This document shows, one piece after another, positions 1-8,615 of a DNA stretch of 64,000 bases. Each line of letters starts with the position of its first letter. Position 1 is the stretch's first letter. The DNA comes from an uncultured beta proteobacterium. Lineage in GTDB: Bacteria; Pseudomonadota; Gammaproteobacteria; Burkholderiales; Burkholderiaceae. The stretch is taken from assembly GCA_903826775.1 (NCBI GenBank), contig CAIKFU010000043.1:34583-98582 (forward strand). The letters run 5' to 3'. The notes beneath the pieces are model-generated. The model did no database searches. It was not told the DNA's origin and saw only the letters and a list, made by a program, of their open reading frames with translations. Position numbers and translations under genes: made by a program.

Positions 1-118
1 AAATCCGCAGTTCAAAAAGATCTTTGAAGACTACCGCAGTTTCAGAAATATGGAAGCGCAGTGGTTCGGCCTGGCAGAACAAGCGTTTGCTCAATACAGT
101 TTTAGCAAGAAATTATGA
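1..118 (+). CDS. C-terminal end of a probable TRAP transporter solute-binding protein (DctP type), cut by window start
   Basis: An open frame enters from the left edge (codons start at base 2) and stops at TGA 116-118. The 38 visible residues include FRNMEAQWFGLAEQAF and end SFSKKL. This resembles the C-terminal helix of DctP-type periplasmic binding proteins, where a 'FRN..xxWF.vAE..f' pattern is common. Such proteins capture dicarboxylates or other organic acids for a TRAP permease. Only the tail is visible, so the family call is tentative and the permease genes are not in view. A 232-base gap follows before the pqi operon; I see nothing coding in it. Confidence 0.45.
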   Translation, partial: NPQFKKIFEDYRSFRNMEAQWFGLAEQAFAQYSFSKKL

Positions 119-350
119 TGCACTTGATCAAACTTTGCATAAACTAAGCGGTTTAGGATTTGCAGAGTAGATTAGGAAAAAATAGGGTTGCCTTTGAATC
201 AGTTGCCTTGCCGGAAGTACCCACCCTAGCAATAATGGCATTGCAATGATTCAATGGTTGACCACCTTTTATCGCTTGTACTCGACAGTTCAGAAGATCG
301 GTTGGTAGAATGCGGAATCCGATCTTGCCTCCTCATCAGGTGATTTGCCG

Positions 351-962
351 ATGTCATTAGAAGAACTTGTTGTCTGCCAAGAATGCGATTTGCTTTTGCG
401 GGAAGCGTCGTTAGAGCCGGGTGATGTGGCACGATGCACGCGATGCGGCTACGAACTTTACCGCTACCTGCCACATGGCCTAGACCGCAGCTTAGCATTC
501 GCATTGACGGCCGCTGCGCTGTTCCTGATCGCCAATGCCTTTCCCATTGTCAGCATGAATTCACAAGGCTTAACCAGCTCGACCACTTTGCTTGGTGCGG
601 TGAATGTGCTGTTACGCGACGGTATGCCGAGTGTCGCCGCACTCGTATTTGTGACCACTTTTTTGATGCCAGCGCTGGAAATTGGCTCGCTCATCTATTT
701 GCTGTTGCCCCTGCGTTTTGGGCGCGTACCGCAGGGCATCACCGCTGTATTTAGGCTCATGCATATGGTTAAGCCCTGGGGCATGGTCGAGGTATTCATG
801 TTGGGTCTTTTGGTGACCATTAGTAAATTGCATGCCATGGCATCGGTAGTACCGGAAATTGCTTTAGGGTCTTTTATTTTGCTGATGTTCACAGTGACTG
901 CTGCGGTAGCCAATTTTGATGTGCGTATTTATTGGGCGCATGTGGAACGGTGCAATGATTGA
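351..962 (+). CDS. pqiA: Paraquat-inducible protein A, first copy (PqiA domain membrane protein)
   Basis: A 203-residue integral membrane protein of the PqiA family, a partner of MCE-domain proteins that move lipids between inner and outer membranes. An N-terminal zinc-ribbon-like pair (CQEC at 9-12, CTRC at 29-32) is followed by about four hydrophobic segments. The ATG at 351 is preferred over the TTG at 345 in the ORF track because AGGTGA sits 7 bases upstream of it. The stop codon overlaps the start of the next pqiA gene. In E. coli PqiA is one protein with two such halves; here the halves are separate genes, as in many Burkholderiales. Confidence 0.85.
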   Translation: MSLEELVVCQECDLLLREASLEPGDVARCTRCGYELYRYLPHGLDRSLAFALTAAALFLIANAFPIVSMNSQGLTSSTTLLGAVNVLLRDGMPSVAALVFVTTFLMPALEIGSLIYLLLPLRFGRVPQGITAVFRLMHMVKPWGMVEVFMLGLLVTISKLHAMASVVPEIALGSFILLMFTVTAAVANFDVRIYWAHVERCND

Positions 963-1611
963 CATGGCGAATGAAATGACGGGATCCTCGGCCGGTCTTA
1001 TGGGTTGTCACGCCTGCGGGCTGACTCACCACGCTTCCCCTGAAACGCATCACTTGACGTGCACGCGTTGCGGTTCAAGCTTGCATTTTCGTAAACCGAA
1101 TAGCCTAAGCCGCACCTGGGCGTTGCTGATCGCTGCTTACGTATTGATTGTTCCCGCCAATCTTTTGCCAGTCATGGAAACGGGTTCCCTATTTGGCTCT
1201 GAGGAAGATACGATTTTCAGTGGTGTGATTTACTTGTGGACCTCAGGATCACAGCCCTTAGCGATCATTCTGTTTTTCGCAAGCATTGTCATTCCCGTAG
1301 CCAAGTTGCTTTCTTTGACGTATCTGTTGATTTCGGTTCAGCGACGTTCCACGTGGGAGCCAAAAGAGCGGACACGACTTTACCGCATTCTTGAAGCGGT
1401 TGGTCGCTGGTCGATGATCGATGTGTATGTCGCAGCCATGCTGACGGCGCTGGTACAGTTTGGAAGCTTAATGTCGATTCGTGCTGGCAGCGGAGCAATT
1501 GCTTTTGGCGCCGTAGTTGTCCTAACCATATTTGCCGCAGAAAGTTTTGACCCTCGATTGATTTGGGATGCAGTGGATCATCCAGAAAAAGTGAAAGAAA
1601 AGCATGACTGA
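955..1611 (+). CDS. pqiA: Paraquat-inducible protein A, second copy (PqiA domain membrane protein)
   Basis: Second PqiA-type membrane protein, about 218 residues from ATG 955, with zinc-ribbon cysteines CHAC and CTRC and then several transmembrane segments. The ORF track begins at 916, but that extension lies wholly inside the first pqiA. ATG 955 overlaps the upstream stop by a few bases, which suggests translational coupling. ATG 964 is an alternative start. The 3' end overlaps pqiB by 8 bases, so the operon is pqiA-pqiA-pqiB-pqiC. The role is inferred from the family: the inner-membrane component of the PqiABC lipid-transport machine. Confidence 0.85.
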   Translation: MIDMANEMTGSSAGLMGCHACGLTHHASPETHHLTCTRCGSSLHFRKPNSLSRTWALLIAAYVLIVPANLLPVMETGSLFGSEEDTIFSGVIYLWTSGSQPLAIILFFASIVIPVAKLLSLTYLLISVQRRSTWEPKERTRLYRILEAVGRWSMIDVYVAAMLTALVQFGSLMSIRAGSGAIAFGAVVVLTIFAAESFDPRLIWDAVDHPEKVKEKHD

Positions 1612-3271
1612 TACGCACCGCGAACCGGAGTTATCCAATTTGCCTACGGCAGTATCCCAGCATAAACGTCGCTGGGCACCGCAATTTATTTGGATTATTC
1701 CGATTGTGGCGGTGCTAGTGGGTGCTACTTTGGCGGTGAATGCAATCCTTGGACGTGGCCCGACCATCACCATTGCATTTAAGACGGGCGACGGGTTGGA
1801 GGCTGGAAAAACGCATGTGAAATACAAAGATGTGGATATTGGCTTAGTCAAACTCGTGGAGTTGTCGGATGATCATGCGCAAGTGATCGCCACCATTCAA
1901 ATGAATAAAGCCGCAACGGATTTTTTGAAAGAAGACACCCATTTTTGGATTGTTCGACCGCGCGTTACGGCGAATGGGGTTACGGGATTGAGCACGTTAC
2001 TGGTTGGACCTTTTATTGCTGCCGACATTGGTCACGCAGCGGAAAGACGCGAGCAATTTATTGCGCTTGATGTTCCTCCTATTGTGACGCGCGATATCCC
2101 TGGACGTGAGTTTGTATTGCGTGCGACTACCTTGGGTTCGCATGACGTTGGTACTCCAGTGTATTTTCGCCGTCTAGCCGTCGGTGAAGTAGTGGCTTAC
2201 GAATTGGATAAAGACGGCAAAGGCATGTCGATCAAGGTCTTTGTGCATGCGCCTTTCGATCAGTATGTCCACAGCAATACCCGCTTTTGGAATGCCAGTG
2301 GCGTTGATGTTTCGGTTAGCGCGTCTGGCCTCCAAGTGCAAACCGAATCCTTTGTCTCCGTATTGATTGGCGGCATCGCGTTTGAAGCGCCTCCAGCGAC
2401 AGACGATTTGCCTTACCCTACCGTGAATAATTCAACGCAGTCTGCTTCATCGACTCCGATGAATGCGGGCATACCACCTGTCGATCGTGCAGAAGCTGGT
2501 GCGACGTTCCCGCTATTTCAAACGCGTGAGCTCGCAATGAAACGGCCGGATGCGCACGTTGATCGCTTTGTGGTGAATTTTAAGCAATCGGTACGCGGCC
2601 TATCGGTTGGCGCCCCAGTCGATTTCCGTGGCATCACAATCGGCGAAGTGATTCGCATTGGGACCGAGTTTGATCCCAAAACTTTTGACTTCATTCAGCC
2701 GGTTGAGATTGATCTGTATGCCGATCGTCTGCGCGCTAAATCGCTGACAGGCGGCGCTTCGTTTCCGGTGCCAAAGACTCCTGCAGAACGCCTTAAACGG
2801 TTTCAACTCATGATAGACAAAGGATTCCGTGCGCAGTTGCGCAGTGGTAATTTATTGACCGGACAGCAGTATATTGGCGTGGATTTTTTCCGTGACGCGC
2901 CCAAATTCACACTCGATATCGCCAAGTATCCACTGGAAATGCCAGCCGTTCCCAGTTCGCTTGAGGAGCTTGAGAAAACCGTGGCTAGGATGATCAAGAA
3001 AATGGATGGAATACTTTCGGATACCGAAAAGCTCATGAAGCGCCTGGATACCGAAACCATGCCCGAATTTAATAAAACGCTGATTGAAGCAAAGGGTGTC
3101 TTAAAGAATGCCGAAGTGGTGATGGCAAGCGATTCGCCCTTGCAGACCGATTTGCGCGATGCCCTACGCGAATTGACACGAGCAGCAAGCTCCTTAAAGA
3201 AATTGACTGACATGCTTGATCAACAACCGCAATCCCTGATTTTTGGAAAACCTCCAGAGGAGATAAAATAG
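1604..3271 (+). CDS. pqiB: PqiB, MCE-domain (MlaD family) intermembrane transport protein
   Basis: A 555-residue MCE protein. A single N-terminal membrane anchor (about residues 27-47, FIWIIPIVAVLVGATLA) is followed by three MCE/MlaD domains, visible as repeated 'G..V.Y.....G.V' patterns near residues 60, 180 and 330. A C-terminal helical segment (about 455-545) is rich in charged and leucine residues. PqiB forms stacked hexameric rings with a helical tube that spans the periplasm and carries lipid. The gene overlaps pqiA by 8 bases and pqiC by 1 base. E. coli PqiB is of similar length and also has three MCE domains. Confidence 0.9.
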   Translation: MTDTHREPELSNLPTAVSQHKRRWAPQFIWIIPIVAVLVGATLAVNAILGRGPTITIAFKTGDGLEAGKTHVKYKDVDIGLVKLVELSDDHAQVIATIQMNKAATDFLKEDTHFWIVRPRVTANGVTGLSTLLVGPFIAADIGHAAERREQFIALDVPPIVTRDIPGREFVLRATTLGSHDVGTPVYFRRLAVGEVVAYELDKDGKGMSIKVFVHAPFDQYVHSNTRFWNASGVDVSVSASGLQVQTESFVSVLIGGIAFEAPPATDDLPYPTVNNSTQSASSTPMNAGIPPVDRAEAGATFPLFQTRELAMKRPDAHVDRFVVNFKQSVRGLSVGAPVDFRGITIGEVIRIGTEFDPKTFDFIQPVEIDLYADRLRAKSLTGGASFPVPKTPAERLKRFQLMIDKGFRAQLRSGNLLTGQQYIGVDFFRDAPKFTLDIAKYPLEMPAVPSSLEELEKTVARMIKKMDGILSDTEKLMKRLDTETMPEFNKTLIEAKGVLKNAEVVMASDSPLQTDLRDALRELTRAASSLKKLTDMLDQQPQSLIFGKPPEEIK

Positions 3272-3945
3272 TGAGAGTCCTTTTGACATTGGCATTTTTA
3301 GCCATCGTGTTAAGTGCATGCAGTTCGCCAAAAACATCCTATTACACCTTGAGCGGGTCACCCGTTTCCCCTGCGCCAGTAACAAGCAACCAAACACGGG
3401 TGATGGTTGGACCGGTAACCCTTCCAGAACAGCTTGATCAGCCGTTATTGGTTGTCCAAAACAGCAGCAACCAGGTCAGCGTGTTCGAATATCATCGTTG
3501 GGCAGGCTCGCTGAAAGGTGATGTTGGACGAGTAATCGCAGCCAACCTCGCGAGCGAATTGGGCACGCCGAATGTCTGGAATTATTCGCAAAGCACCCAA
3601 ACGCAATATGACTACCAAGTGCTGATTGATGTGCAAAGCCTTGATAGCAGGCTAGGCGAGGCCGTAGTGTTCGACGTGTCGTGGACGATCAAGCCCACCA
3701 TTTCTAAATCAGAAGAAGTAGCATCTAACGGCGCAAAAAATAAAGCAGTTGTTGCAGGAAAAAGTAGCGCTGCAGAAAATGCTGCATCAAGTGCAATAAC
3801 CAATGCATCCCCTAAAACTCGCAATGTAAGTGGGCGATCATTAGTACGTGAACCGGTTTCAAATGCCGGAATTGAAGCGCTAGTTGCAGCACAGAGTCGC
3901 GCCCTGACCAAAGTGAGTCAAGATATCGCCAAGTCGCTTAATTAA
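3271..3945 (+). CDS. pqiC: PqiC-like outer-membrane lipoprotein of the Pqi system
   Basis: A 224-residue lipoprotein: a signal sequence with lipobox LSAC puts the acylated Cys at residue 17, followed by SSPKTSYYTLSG, typical of the ABC-type transport auxiliary lipoprotein family (PqiC/YmbA). It starts at GTG 3271, with AGAGGAG about 8 bases upstream, and overlaps the pqiB stop by one base. The family forms the outer-membrane dock for PqiB. An Ala/Ser/Lys-rich insert at about residues 148-190 is probably a flexible linker and is longer than in E. coli PqiC. Confidence 0.8.
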   Translation: MRVLLTLAFLAIVLSACSSPKTSYYTLSGSPVSPAPVTSNQTRVMVGPVTLPEQLDQPLLVVQNSSNQVSVFEYHRWAGSLKGDVGRVIAANLASELGTPNVWNYSQSTQTQYDYQVLIDVQSLDSRLGEAVVFDVSWTIKPTISKSEEVASNGAKNKAVVAGKSSAAENAASSAITNASPKTRNVSGRSLVREPVSNAGIEALVAAQSRALTKVSQDIAKSLN

Positions 3946-3957
3946 GGCGGGGGAAGT

Positions 3958-4314
3958 ATGCATAAAGCATTAGCCGTAGTTGGTAAGGTTTTCTACATAC
4001 TGTTAAATGTGGTTTTGGCGTTGGTAGCTGTAATCCAGTTTTTTGCAGCCTTTACTTCGTCACTGCCTGTAGCAGCGCTGAATGGGGTAATAGTGTTGGC
4101 AATTGGCATACATTTTGTATGCGCCTACAAAAAAATAAAAAAAGCAAAGATAAAGTCCTGTAAGCCTTATATAATATGGCTTAGGAGCACATCACAGTCT
4201 TTCGCAAACAACCAATACTCCAGAGTGGCTGGTTATAGCGAGTCAGCAACAAAGGCTAAATCAATTCCTTTTTGCGCAGATTCGCTAGGCGATTATTCAA
4301 ACTCTTTAGTGTGA
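3958..4314 (+). CDS. Small membrane protein of unknown function
   Basis: A 118-residue ORF with an excellent ribosome site (GGCGGGGGAAGT just before the ATG), 12 bases after pqiC, so it may be the last gene of that operon. Residues 8-55 form two hydrophobic segments, followed by a short basic stretch (KKIKKAKIK). The remaining ~50 residues are polar and of unremarkable composition. The last 59 bases overlap the convergent gene at 4256-4840, so the 3' part may be a read-through of what was once a ~65-residue two-helix protein. I do not recognise a family. Confidence 0.5.
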   Translation: MHKALAVVGKVFYILLNVVLALVAVIQFFAAFTSSLPVAALNGVIVLAIGIHFVCAYKKIKKAKIKSCKPYIIWLRSTSQSFANNQYSRVAGYSESATKAKSIPFCADSLGDYSNSLV

Positions 4315-4840
4315 GAAGGTTGTAATTGCCCCCTTCAGACCAATTGCTGCCTTTCCATTGAATGCCTTCCTTGGTGATGCTTGCAAAGGGTTTTTTACCT
4401 TCTTTTGCATAGCCCTCAAGAATGGCCATCAATGCAACTCGGTCATCAGATCCGTTAGCATCTTTAAGTGCGTCCAAAATAGATTGGGTAATAGTATCGT
4501 TGTAGATTATTTTTGAATCAGGATGCTTAGGAGTCGCCGGAGATTCAAAGATGTACTCATGAGGCCATTCAAATATATTTCTAGCTGAATTTTTTACAGC
4601 CTCCGGGCTGACTGTATTGATGTGAGTATTTTTAGGATCGTTAGGTAGATTTAATTCTAATATCCAAGCTTCAAACTCGGCAATGCGGCTATAGCGCTTT
4701 TCTTCACTATCCCGCCTTCCCTCTTCTTGTGATAACAATAAGGTGACCCAGGCCCAAGCAATGTCTTTGGGTGTGGAAAATTCTTGGGATAGTATGTGGC
4801 TAGCTCGCTTTAGGATTGTTTTGGATTTGAGCTTAGTCAT
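4256..4840 (-). CDS. Hypothetical protein, 194 aa, unrecognised
   Basis: A minus-strand ORF of 194 residues starting MTKLKSKTILKR. It is soluble and charged, with no signal peptide, membrane segment or cysteine motif. A basic C-terminal end (NNRLANLRKKELI) follows a region that could form a small winged-helix-like fold (WKGSNWSEGGNYNLLTLKSLNNRL), but I cannot name a domain. Base composition is more AT-rich than the flanking operons, and it stands alone between a convergent gene and a 380-base gap. This suggests an acquired accessory gene. Coding is supported by length and even codon use. Confidence 0.6.
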   Translation of the reverse strand: MTKLKSKTILKRASHILSQEFSTPKDIAWAWVTLLLSQEEGRRDSEEKRYSRIAEFEAWILELNLPNDPKNTHINTVSPEAVKNSARNIFEWPHEYIFESPATPKHPDSKIIYNDTITQSILDALKDANGSDDRVALMAILEGYAKEGKKPFASITKEGIQWKGSNWSEGGNYNLLTLKSLNNRLANLRKKELI

Positions 4841-5173
4841 TACATTCTTTCGTTGATGCCTTCAGTTTGGGGTGGTAAAGCTAGAGGGAAGGCTCCCGCA
4901 TTATTCATATCATGCTCACCACAGTTTTCATAGAATACTCTTGATTAAGATCGTTGTTGCTGCATATTCGGCGCTGCCAGTCCTCTGTTCTGCTAACTAT
5001 CCCCTATAACCTAAATCAGCTATTCAAGAGTAACGCATATATAGACGAATGATTGACAGTTGATAAACCAATAGCACGCCTACTTTATGTGCTTGTCATG
5101 ATTTGATATATATGGGACTTTGGGGCGCGCGACCTTTTTTAATCTGTTGCGTTGACCGGTTGAAATCGCATTA
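4841..5173. other. Intergenic region with no recognised gene
   Basis: About 330 bases of AT-rich sequence separate the hypothetical gene from the cold-shock terminator. I see no ORF of note, no tRNA and no convincing promoter pair. It presumably carries the promoter of the minus-strand gene at 4840. A partial TTGAT-TAAG-ATCGT near 4942 resembles half an FNR site, but its second half is poor. Confidence 0.4.
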
Positions 5174-5204
5174 TAAAAAAACCAGGAACAAGTCCTGGTT
5201 TTTA
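5174..5204 (-). terminator. Rho-independent terminator of the cold-shock gene
   Basis: A ten-pair stem (AAAACCAGGA / TCCTGGTTTT, 5178-5187 with 5193-5202) closes a five-base loop. Reading on the minus strand it is followed by an unbroken T run, about 20 bases after the cold-shock stop codon. The stem is symmetric and also flanked by T on the plus side, so it may work in both directions. Confidence 0.85.
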
Positions 5205-5222
5205 TTAATGATCTAGGGAAGA

Positions 5223-5426
5223 TCAAGCCGCTTGGATATTGGTAGCTTGTTTGCCTTTAGGGCCTTGGGTAATATCAAACGTTACCTTTTGGTTTTCCTG
5301 AAGGGTTTTGAAACCACCCATATTAATTGCGCTGAAATGCGCAAACAACTCTTCTTCACCATCATCAGGTTTGATAAAGCCAAAACCTTTTGCATCATTG
5401 AACCACTTAACTATTCCGGTAGACAT
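5223..5426 (-). CDS. cspA: Cold-shock protein (CspA family RNA chaperone)
   Basis: A 67-residue single cold-shock domain starting [18 protein letters not shown]. Both RNA-binding motifs are present: RNP1 as KGFGFI and RNP2 as ELFAHFSAI. It binds single-stranded RNA and DNA and melts secondary structure, in cold adaptation or general growth depending on the paralog. The gene is monocistronic, with its own promoter about 110 bases upstream and a strong terminator. The roughly 100-base 5' leader fits the post-transcriptional control known for csp mRNAs. Which Csp paralog it is cannot be told from one gene. Confidence 0.95.
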   Translation of the reverse strand: MSTGIVKWFNDAKGFGFIKPDDGEEELFAHFSAINMGGFKTLQENQKVTFDITQGPKGKQATNIQAA

Positions 5427-5534
5427 GCTAACTCCATTACATAAACTTAAAACAACCGTGATGAGGGCGAATACTTTTTAATCGGTCTCACTCTACAACA
5501 CACCAAAAGGACTTCAATCAAAGCCCAGCGGCTA

Positions 5535-5563
5535 ATTGTTTGCTCATTTTGCTAGGGTGTCAA
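5535..5563 (-). promoter_or_regulatory. Sigma-70-type promoter of the cold-shock gene
   Basis: Reading the minus strand, a perfect -35 box TTGACA (5563-5558) and a -10-like AACAAT (5540-5535) are separated by exactly 17 bases. Transcription would start near 5528 and give a leader of about 100 bases before the ATG at 5426. Confidence 0.65.
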
Positions 5564-5715
5564 GAATTTATATAAAAGAATTGATTTCGGTGACCATTTT
5601 AGGGAAAAGCCCCCATTTTTAATGAGTGGATACATGCCTGTTCGGTCCAATTGGATTAAATGGCTGTTTTAAGCCTCATAACTGCCTTAGGCAGAAAACC
5701 AAGCAACCAGCCTCA

Positions 5716-5737
5716 AAATGGCCAACAAGGGCCATTT
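5716..5737 (-). terminator. Possible terminator of the fdxA-fpr-thyA-folA operon
   Basis: An eight-pair stem (AAATGGCC / GGCCATTT) with a six-base loop lies about 47 bases after the folA stop on the minus strand. Only four T residues follow, so it is a weak intrinsic terminator or a 3' stabilising stem. Confidence 0.4.
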
Positions 5738-5783
5738 CCAAACTATCTATTTTCAGTCGGGGAAAATGACTTTCGGAACGTTT

Positions 5784-6272
5784 TTATTTGCGCTCCAGAG
5801 TGACGAAACTGAAGTGAATATCCCCTTCGCTGTCCGGGATGCGTTCAACCTCTCGCCATTCCTGCGGATTGGGCACTTCGAAAAAAGTATCTCCCCCGTC
5901 GATTTCGAGTTCGATTTCAGTGATGTAAAGACGGTCTGCTTTCTCAAAGGCTTGTCGAAACAACTGCTCGCCCCCAATGACAAAAACCCTTGGGGAATCT
6001 TCAAGCATGGTGAGTGCACTATCGAGCGAGTTTGCTAGTTCGGTGCCGGTAACTTGAAGATCAGCATTGCGGCTGACTACGATATTGCGTCTACCGGGAA
6101 GGGGACGACCGATTGACTCCCAAGTTTTTCGGCCCATGATGACCGGATAGCCCATAGTTATCTGCTTGAAAAATTTTAAGTCTGCGGAAATTTTCCAAGG
6201 CATTTGGTTATTGCGCCCGATGACCTTGTTGCGCGAGCGCGCAACGATCATGGAGATAGCGGGTTGAGTCAT
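5784..6272 (-). CDS. folA: Dihydrofolate reductase
   Basis: A 162-residue enzyme reducing dihydrofolate to tetrahydrofolate with NADPH. Visible are the N-terminal IVARSRNKVIGRNNQMPW (substrate pocket, Met20-like loop), the acidic residue in SADLKFFK, the NADPH-binding MGRKTWESIGRPLPGR and VFVIGGEQLF. Length matches bacterial FolA. It starts 8 bases after the thyA stop, so the two are cotranscribed: ThyA makes dihydrofolate and FolA recycles it. Confidence 0.97.
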   Translation of the reverse strand: MTQPAISMIVARSRNKVIGRNNQMPWKISADLKFFKQITMGYPVIMGRKTWESIGRPLPGRRNIVVSRNADLQVTGTELANSLDSALTMLEDSPRVFVIGGEQLFRQAFEKADRLYITEIELEIDGGDTFFEVPNPQEWREVERIPDSEGDIHFSFVTLERK

Positions 6273-6280
6273 TGGGTGAT

Positions 6281-7075
6281 CTAAATGGCTACGGGAGCTT
6301 TGATGTGGGGATGGGATTCGTAACCGGAAATTTCAAAGTCCTCAAATTCGTATTCGAAAAGGGAGTTCGGCTTGCGAAGAATGTTCAGTGTTGGCAATGC
6401 ATACGGCGTTCTGGAAAGTTGCAGATCCACTTGCTCAAGATGGTTGCTATACAGATGGCAGTCCCCTCCGGTCCAAATGAATTCGCCCACCTTGAGGTTG
6501 CATTGTTGGGCAACCAGATGGGTGAGTAGTGCGTAGCTGGCGATATTGAAGGGCACTCCCAAGAAGATGTCTGCGCTGCGCTGATAGAGTTGGCACGACA
6601 GTTTTCCATCGGCTACATAGAATTGGAAAAACGCATGGCAGGGTGCCAATGCCATGCGGGGTATGTCCGCCACATTCCAAGCCGAGACAATCATGCGGCG
6701 CGAGTCGGGATTTGATTTGAGGGTTTCCAAAACCTCTTGGATTTGATCGATGTGTTCGCCATTGGGCGCGGGCCAGGAGCGCCACTGATAGCCATATATG
6801 GGACCTAGGTCACCGTCAGGTGCAGCCCATTCGTTCCAGATGGAAACCCCGCGCTCTTTCAGCCAATTATTGTTGGTGCTGCCATTGATAAACCAGAGCA
6901 GTTCGTAGATGATCGACTTCATATGCAGTTTTTTTGTGGTAACCATCGGAAATCCGGCGGCTAGATCAAAACGCATTTGATGGCCAAAGATGGACACGGT
7001 TCCTGTGCCAGTGCGGTCGGACTTGCGAACTCCTTTGGCAAGGACTTGCTTCATTAAGTCATGGTATTGATGCAT
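6281..7075 (-). CDS. thyA: Thymidylate synthase
   Basis: A 264-residue enzyme, the same length as E. coli ThyA, converting dUMP to dTMP with methylene-tetrahydrofolate. The nucleophile is Cys146 in [14 protein letters not shown]. Also visible are the phosphate-binding SDRTGTGT near the N-terminus, the dUMP-contacting [20 protein letters not shown] and the C-terminal KAPVAI that closes the active site. It follows fpr after 12 bases and precedes folA by 8. Confidence 0.98.
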   Translation of the reverse strand: MHQYHDLMKQVLAKGVRKSDRTGTGTVSIFGHQMRFDLAAGFPMVTTKKLHMKSIIYELLWFINGSTNNNWLKERGVSIWNEWAAPDGDLGPIYGYQWRSWPAPNGEHIDQIQEVLETLKSNPDSRRMIVSAWNVADIPRMALAPCHAFFQFYVADGKLSCQLYQRSADIFLGVPFNIASYALLTHLVAQQCNLKVGEFIWTGGDCHLYSNHLEQVDLQLSRTPYALPTLNILRKPNSLFEYEFEDFEISGYESHPHIKAPVAI

Positions 7076-7087
7076 AGGTTTTGTTAA

Positions 7088-8131
7088 TTAGTCGTTGGTT
7101 GGTTTGTAGACGCCAAGCGCTTTCTGCAGTTTTGGTGACGTGGTGGTGTATTGCAAATGTACTGGTTTTTCTGGGAAGATGTAGCGCATCGACCCAAACG
7201 CCGCTAGCGTGGCTTCATGAAAGCCCGAGAGAATGAGCTTCTTTTTTCCTGGATAGGTGTTGATATCGCCCACTGCAAAAATTCCTGGAACGCTGCTTTC
7301 GAATTTTTCCGTGTCGACGCAAATCTGTTTTCGGTCAAGATCCAAACCCCAGGTTGCAATGGGACCTAGCTTAGGTGAGAGTCCAAAAAAGACGAGTAGC
7401 GCATCGAGGGGCGCGTATGCGATTTCCCCGGTATTTCCGGTAATTTCAATTTCGGTAAGGCGCTTTTCTGCGGTTCTAAAACCGGTAATCTGACCGGTTA
7501 AAAATTGCAATTTTTGGTCGGCGCAAAGTGCCTTGATTTTTTCAACGGTATCGGGTGCGGCTTTCAATTGCTCTCGACGATGGACAAGTACGACGCGTCG
7601 AGCCTTGCCGACAAAGTGGATTGCCCAATCAAGCGCCTGATCGCCCCCGCCGCAAATGACAAGATCCTTTCCGTTGAATTGGTCGGGGTTGTTGATGTGG
7701 TAAAAAAGTTGCGTTCCGATAAAAGCGCCAATACCGTCGATCTTGAGCTCGCGAGCCTGAAACGCCCCAACGCCAGCAGCAATGAAAATGGTTTTGGAGA
7801 CAAAGCGCTTGCCTGATGCGGTACCGATATGAAAACGACCGTCCGCCATTTTTTCCATCAAATTGACTTCTTGATTGAGGTGGAACTGGGCATTAAAAGG
7901 TGCGATCTGTTGTAACAGTCGGTCAGTCAATTCTTGACCGGTGCAAACTTGAACTGCCGGAATATCGTAAATCGGTTTGTCGCGATACAGCTCGACGCAC
8001 TGGCCTCCGATTTTAGGCAGGGAATCGATAACATGGGCTTGAACTTCGAGTAGACCCAATTCAAAGACTTGGAATAGACCTACCGGGCCTGCGCCTATGA
8101 TGACGGCGTCAGTTTCAATTGGGGTCTGCAA
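7088..8131 (-). CDS. fpr: Ferredoxin-NADP reductase, thioredoxin-reductase-like type
   Basis: A 347-residue flavoprotein moving electrons between NADP(H) and ferredoxin. An FAD Rossmann motif (GAGPVGLF, residues 13-20), a second dinucleotide motif ([12 protein letters not shown], near residue 160) and the C-terminal FAD contact ([13 protein letters not shown]) are all present. The redox-active CxxC of true thioredoxin reductases is absent, which places it in the TrxR-like FNR group. The ferredoxin gene lies 48 bases upstream and thyA/folA directly downstream, so ferredoxin is its likely partner. Confidence 0.85.
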   Translation of the reverse strand: MQTPIETDAVIIGAGPVGLFQVFELGLLEVQAHVIDSLPKIGGQCVELYRDKPIYDIPAVQVCTGQELTDRLLQQIAPFNAQFHLNQEVNLMEKMADGRFHIGTASGKRFVSKTIFIAAGVGAFQARELKIDGIGAFIGTQLFYHINNPDQFNGKDLVICGGGDQALDWAIHFVGKARRVVLVHRREQLKAAPDTVEKIKALCADQKLQFLTGQITGFRTAEKRLTEIEITGNTGEIAYAPLDALLVFFGLSPKLGPIATWGLDLDRKQICVDTEKFESSVPGIFAVGDINTYPGKKKLILSGFHEATLAAFGSMRYIFPEKPVHLQYTTTSPKLQKALGVYKPTND

Positions 8132-8179
8132 CGCCTTATTCCCTGTAGTGAAATTGAATACTGGCGCAATGGCTCAAAA

Positions 8180-8503
8180 TTATTTTACTAACTGATCCAG
8201 CTTTGCTTTAACGTCTTTCCATTCGTCCGCATCGGGAAGGGCGCCTTTTGACTTGGTAATCGAAGGCCAATCGTGGGTCAGGTCGGCGTTCAGTTTGATA
8301 AAGTGTTGCTGGTCTCCTGGGACGTCGTCTTCGGCATAGATGGCATTGACGGGACACTCTGGAACGCATACGGCGCAATCGATGCACTCATCGGGATCGA
8401 TTACTAGAAAATTGGGCCCCTCACGAAAGCAGTCTACAGGGCAAACATCAACGCAGTCAGTGTATTTGCAGCGTATGCAGGATTCGGTAACGACGTAAGT
8501 CAT
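8180..8503 (-). CDS. fdxA: Ferredoxin FdxA, 7Fe ([3Fe-4S][4Fe-4S]) type
   Basis: A 107-residue low-potential electron carrier. The N-terminal cluster motif is [19 protein letters not shown] and the second is [15 protein letters not shown], followed by the C-terminal extension usual for proteobacterial FdxA. The track ORF begins at 8530, but M10 (ATG ending 8503, MTYVVTESC) matches the family's conserved start. First gene of the fdxA-fpr-thyA-folA operon; the divergent hydroxyacid dehydrogenase begins 112 bases away, so both promoters lie in that gap. Confidence 0.93.
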   Translation of the reverse strand: MTYVVTESCIRCKYTDCVDVCPVDCFREGPNFLVIDPDECIDCAVCVPECPVNAIYAEDDVPGDQQHFIKLNADLTHDWPSITKSKGALPDADEWKDVKAKLDQLVK

Positions 8504-8615
8504 GGTGGTTTCAAAGTTAAGGCAGGGCATCTGCCGGGTTGCAAAACCCCAATTTTAGCCGAAATACCCTGTTTCCCCGGGGAATCCCATAATTTACTTG
8601 ATGTAAAGTGGCCGG

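Noticed and set aside
5718-6038. A 106-residue ORF on the plus strand
   Set aside because: It is antisense to folA and its motifs are not protein-like.
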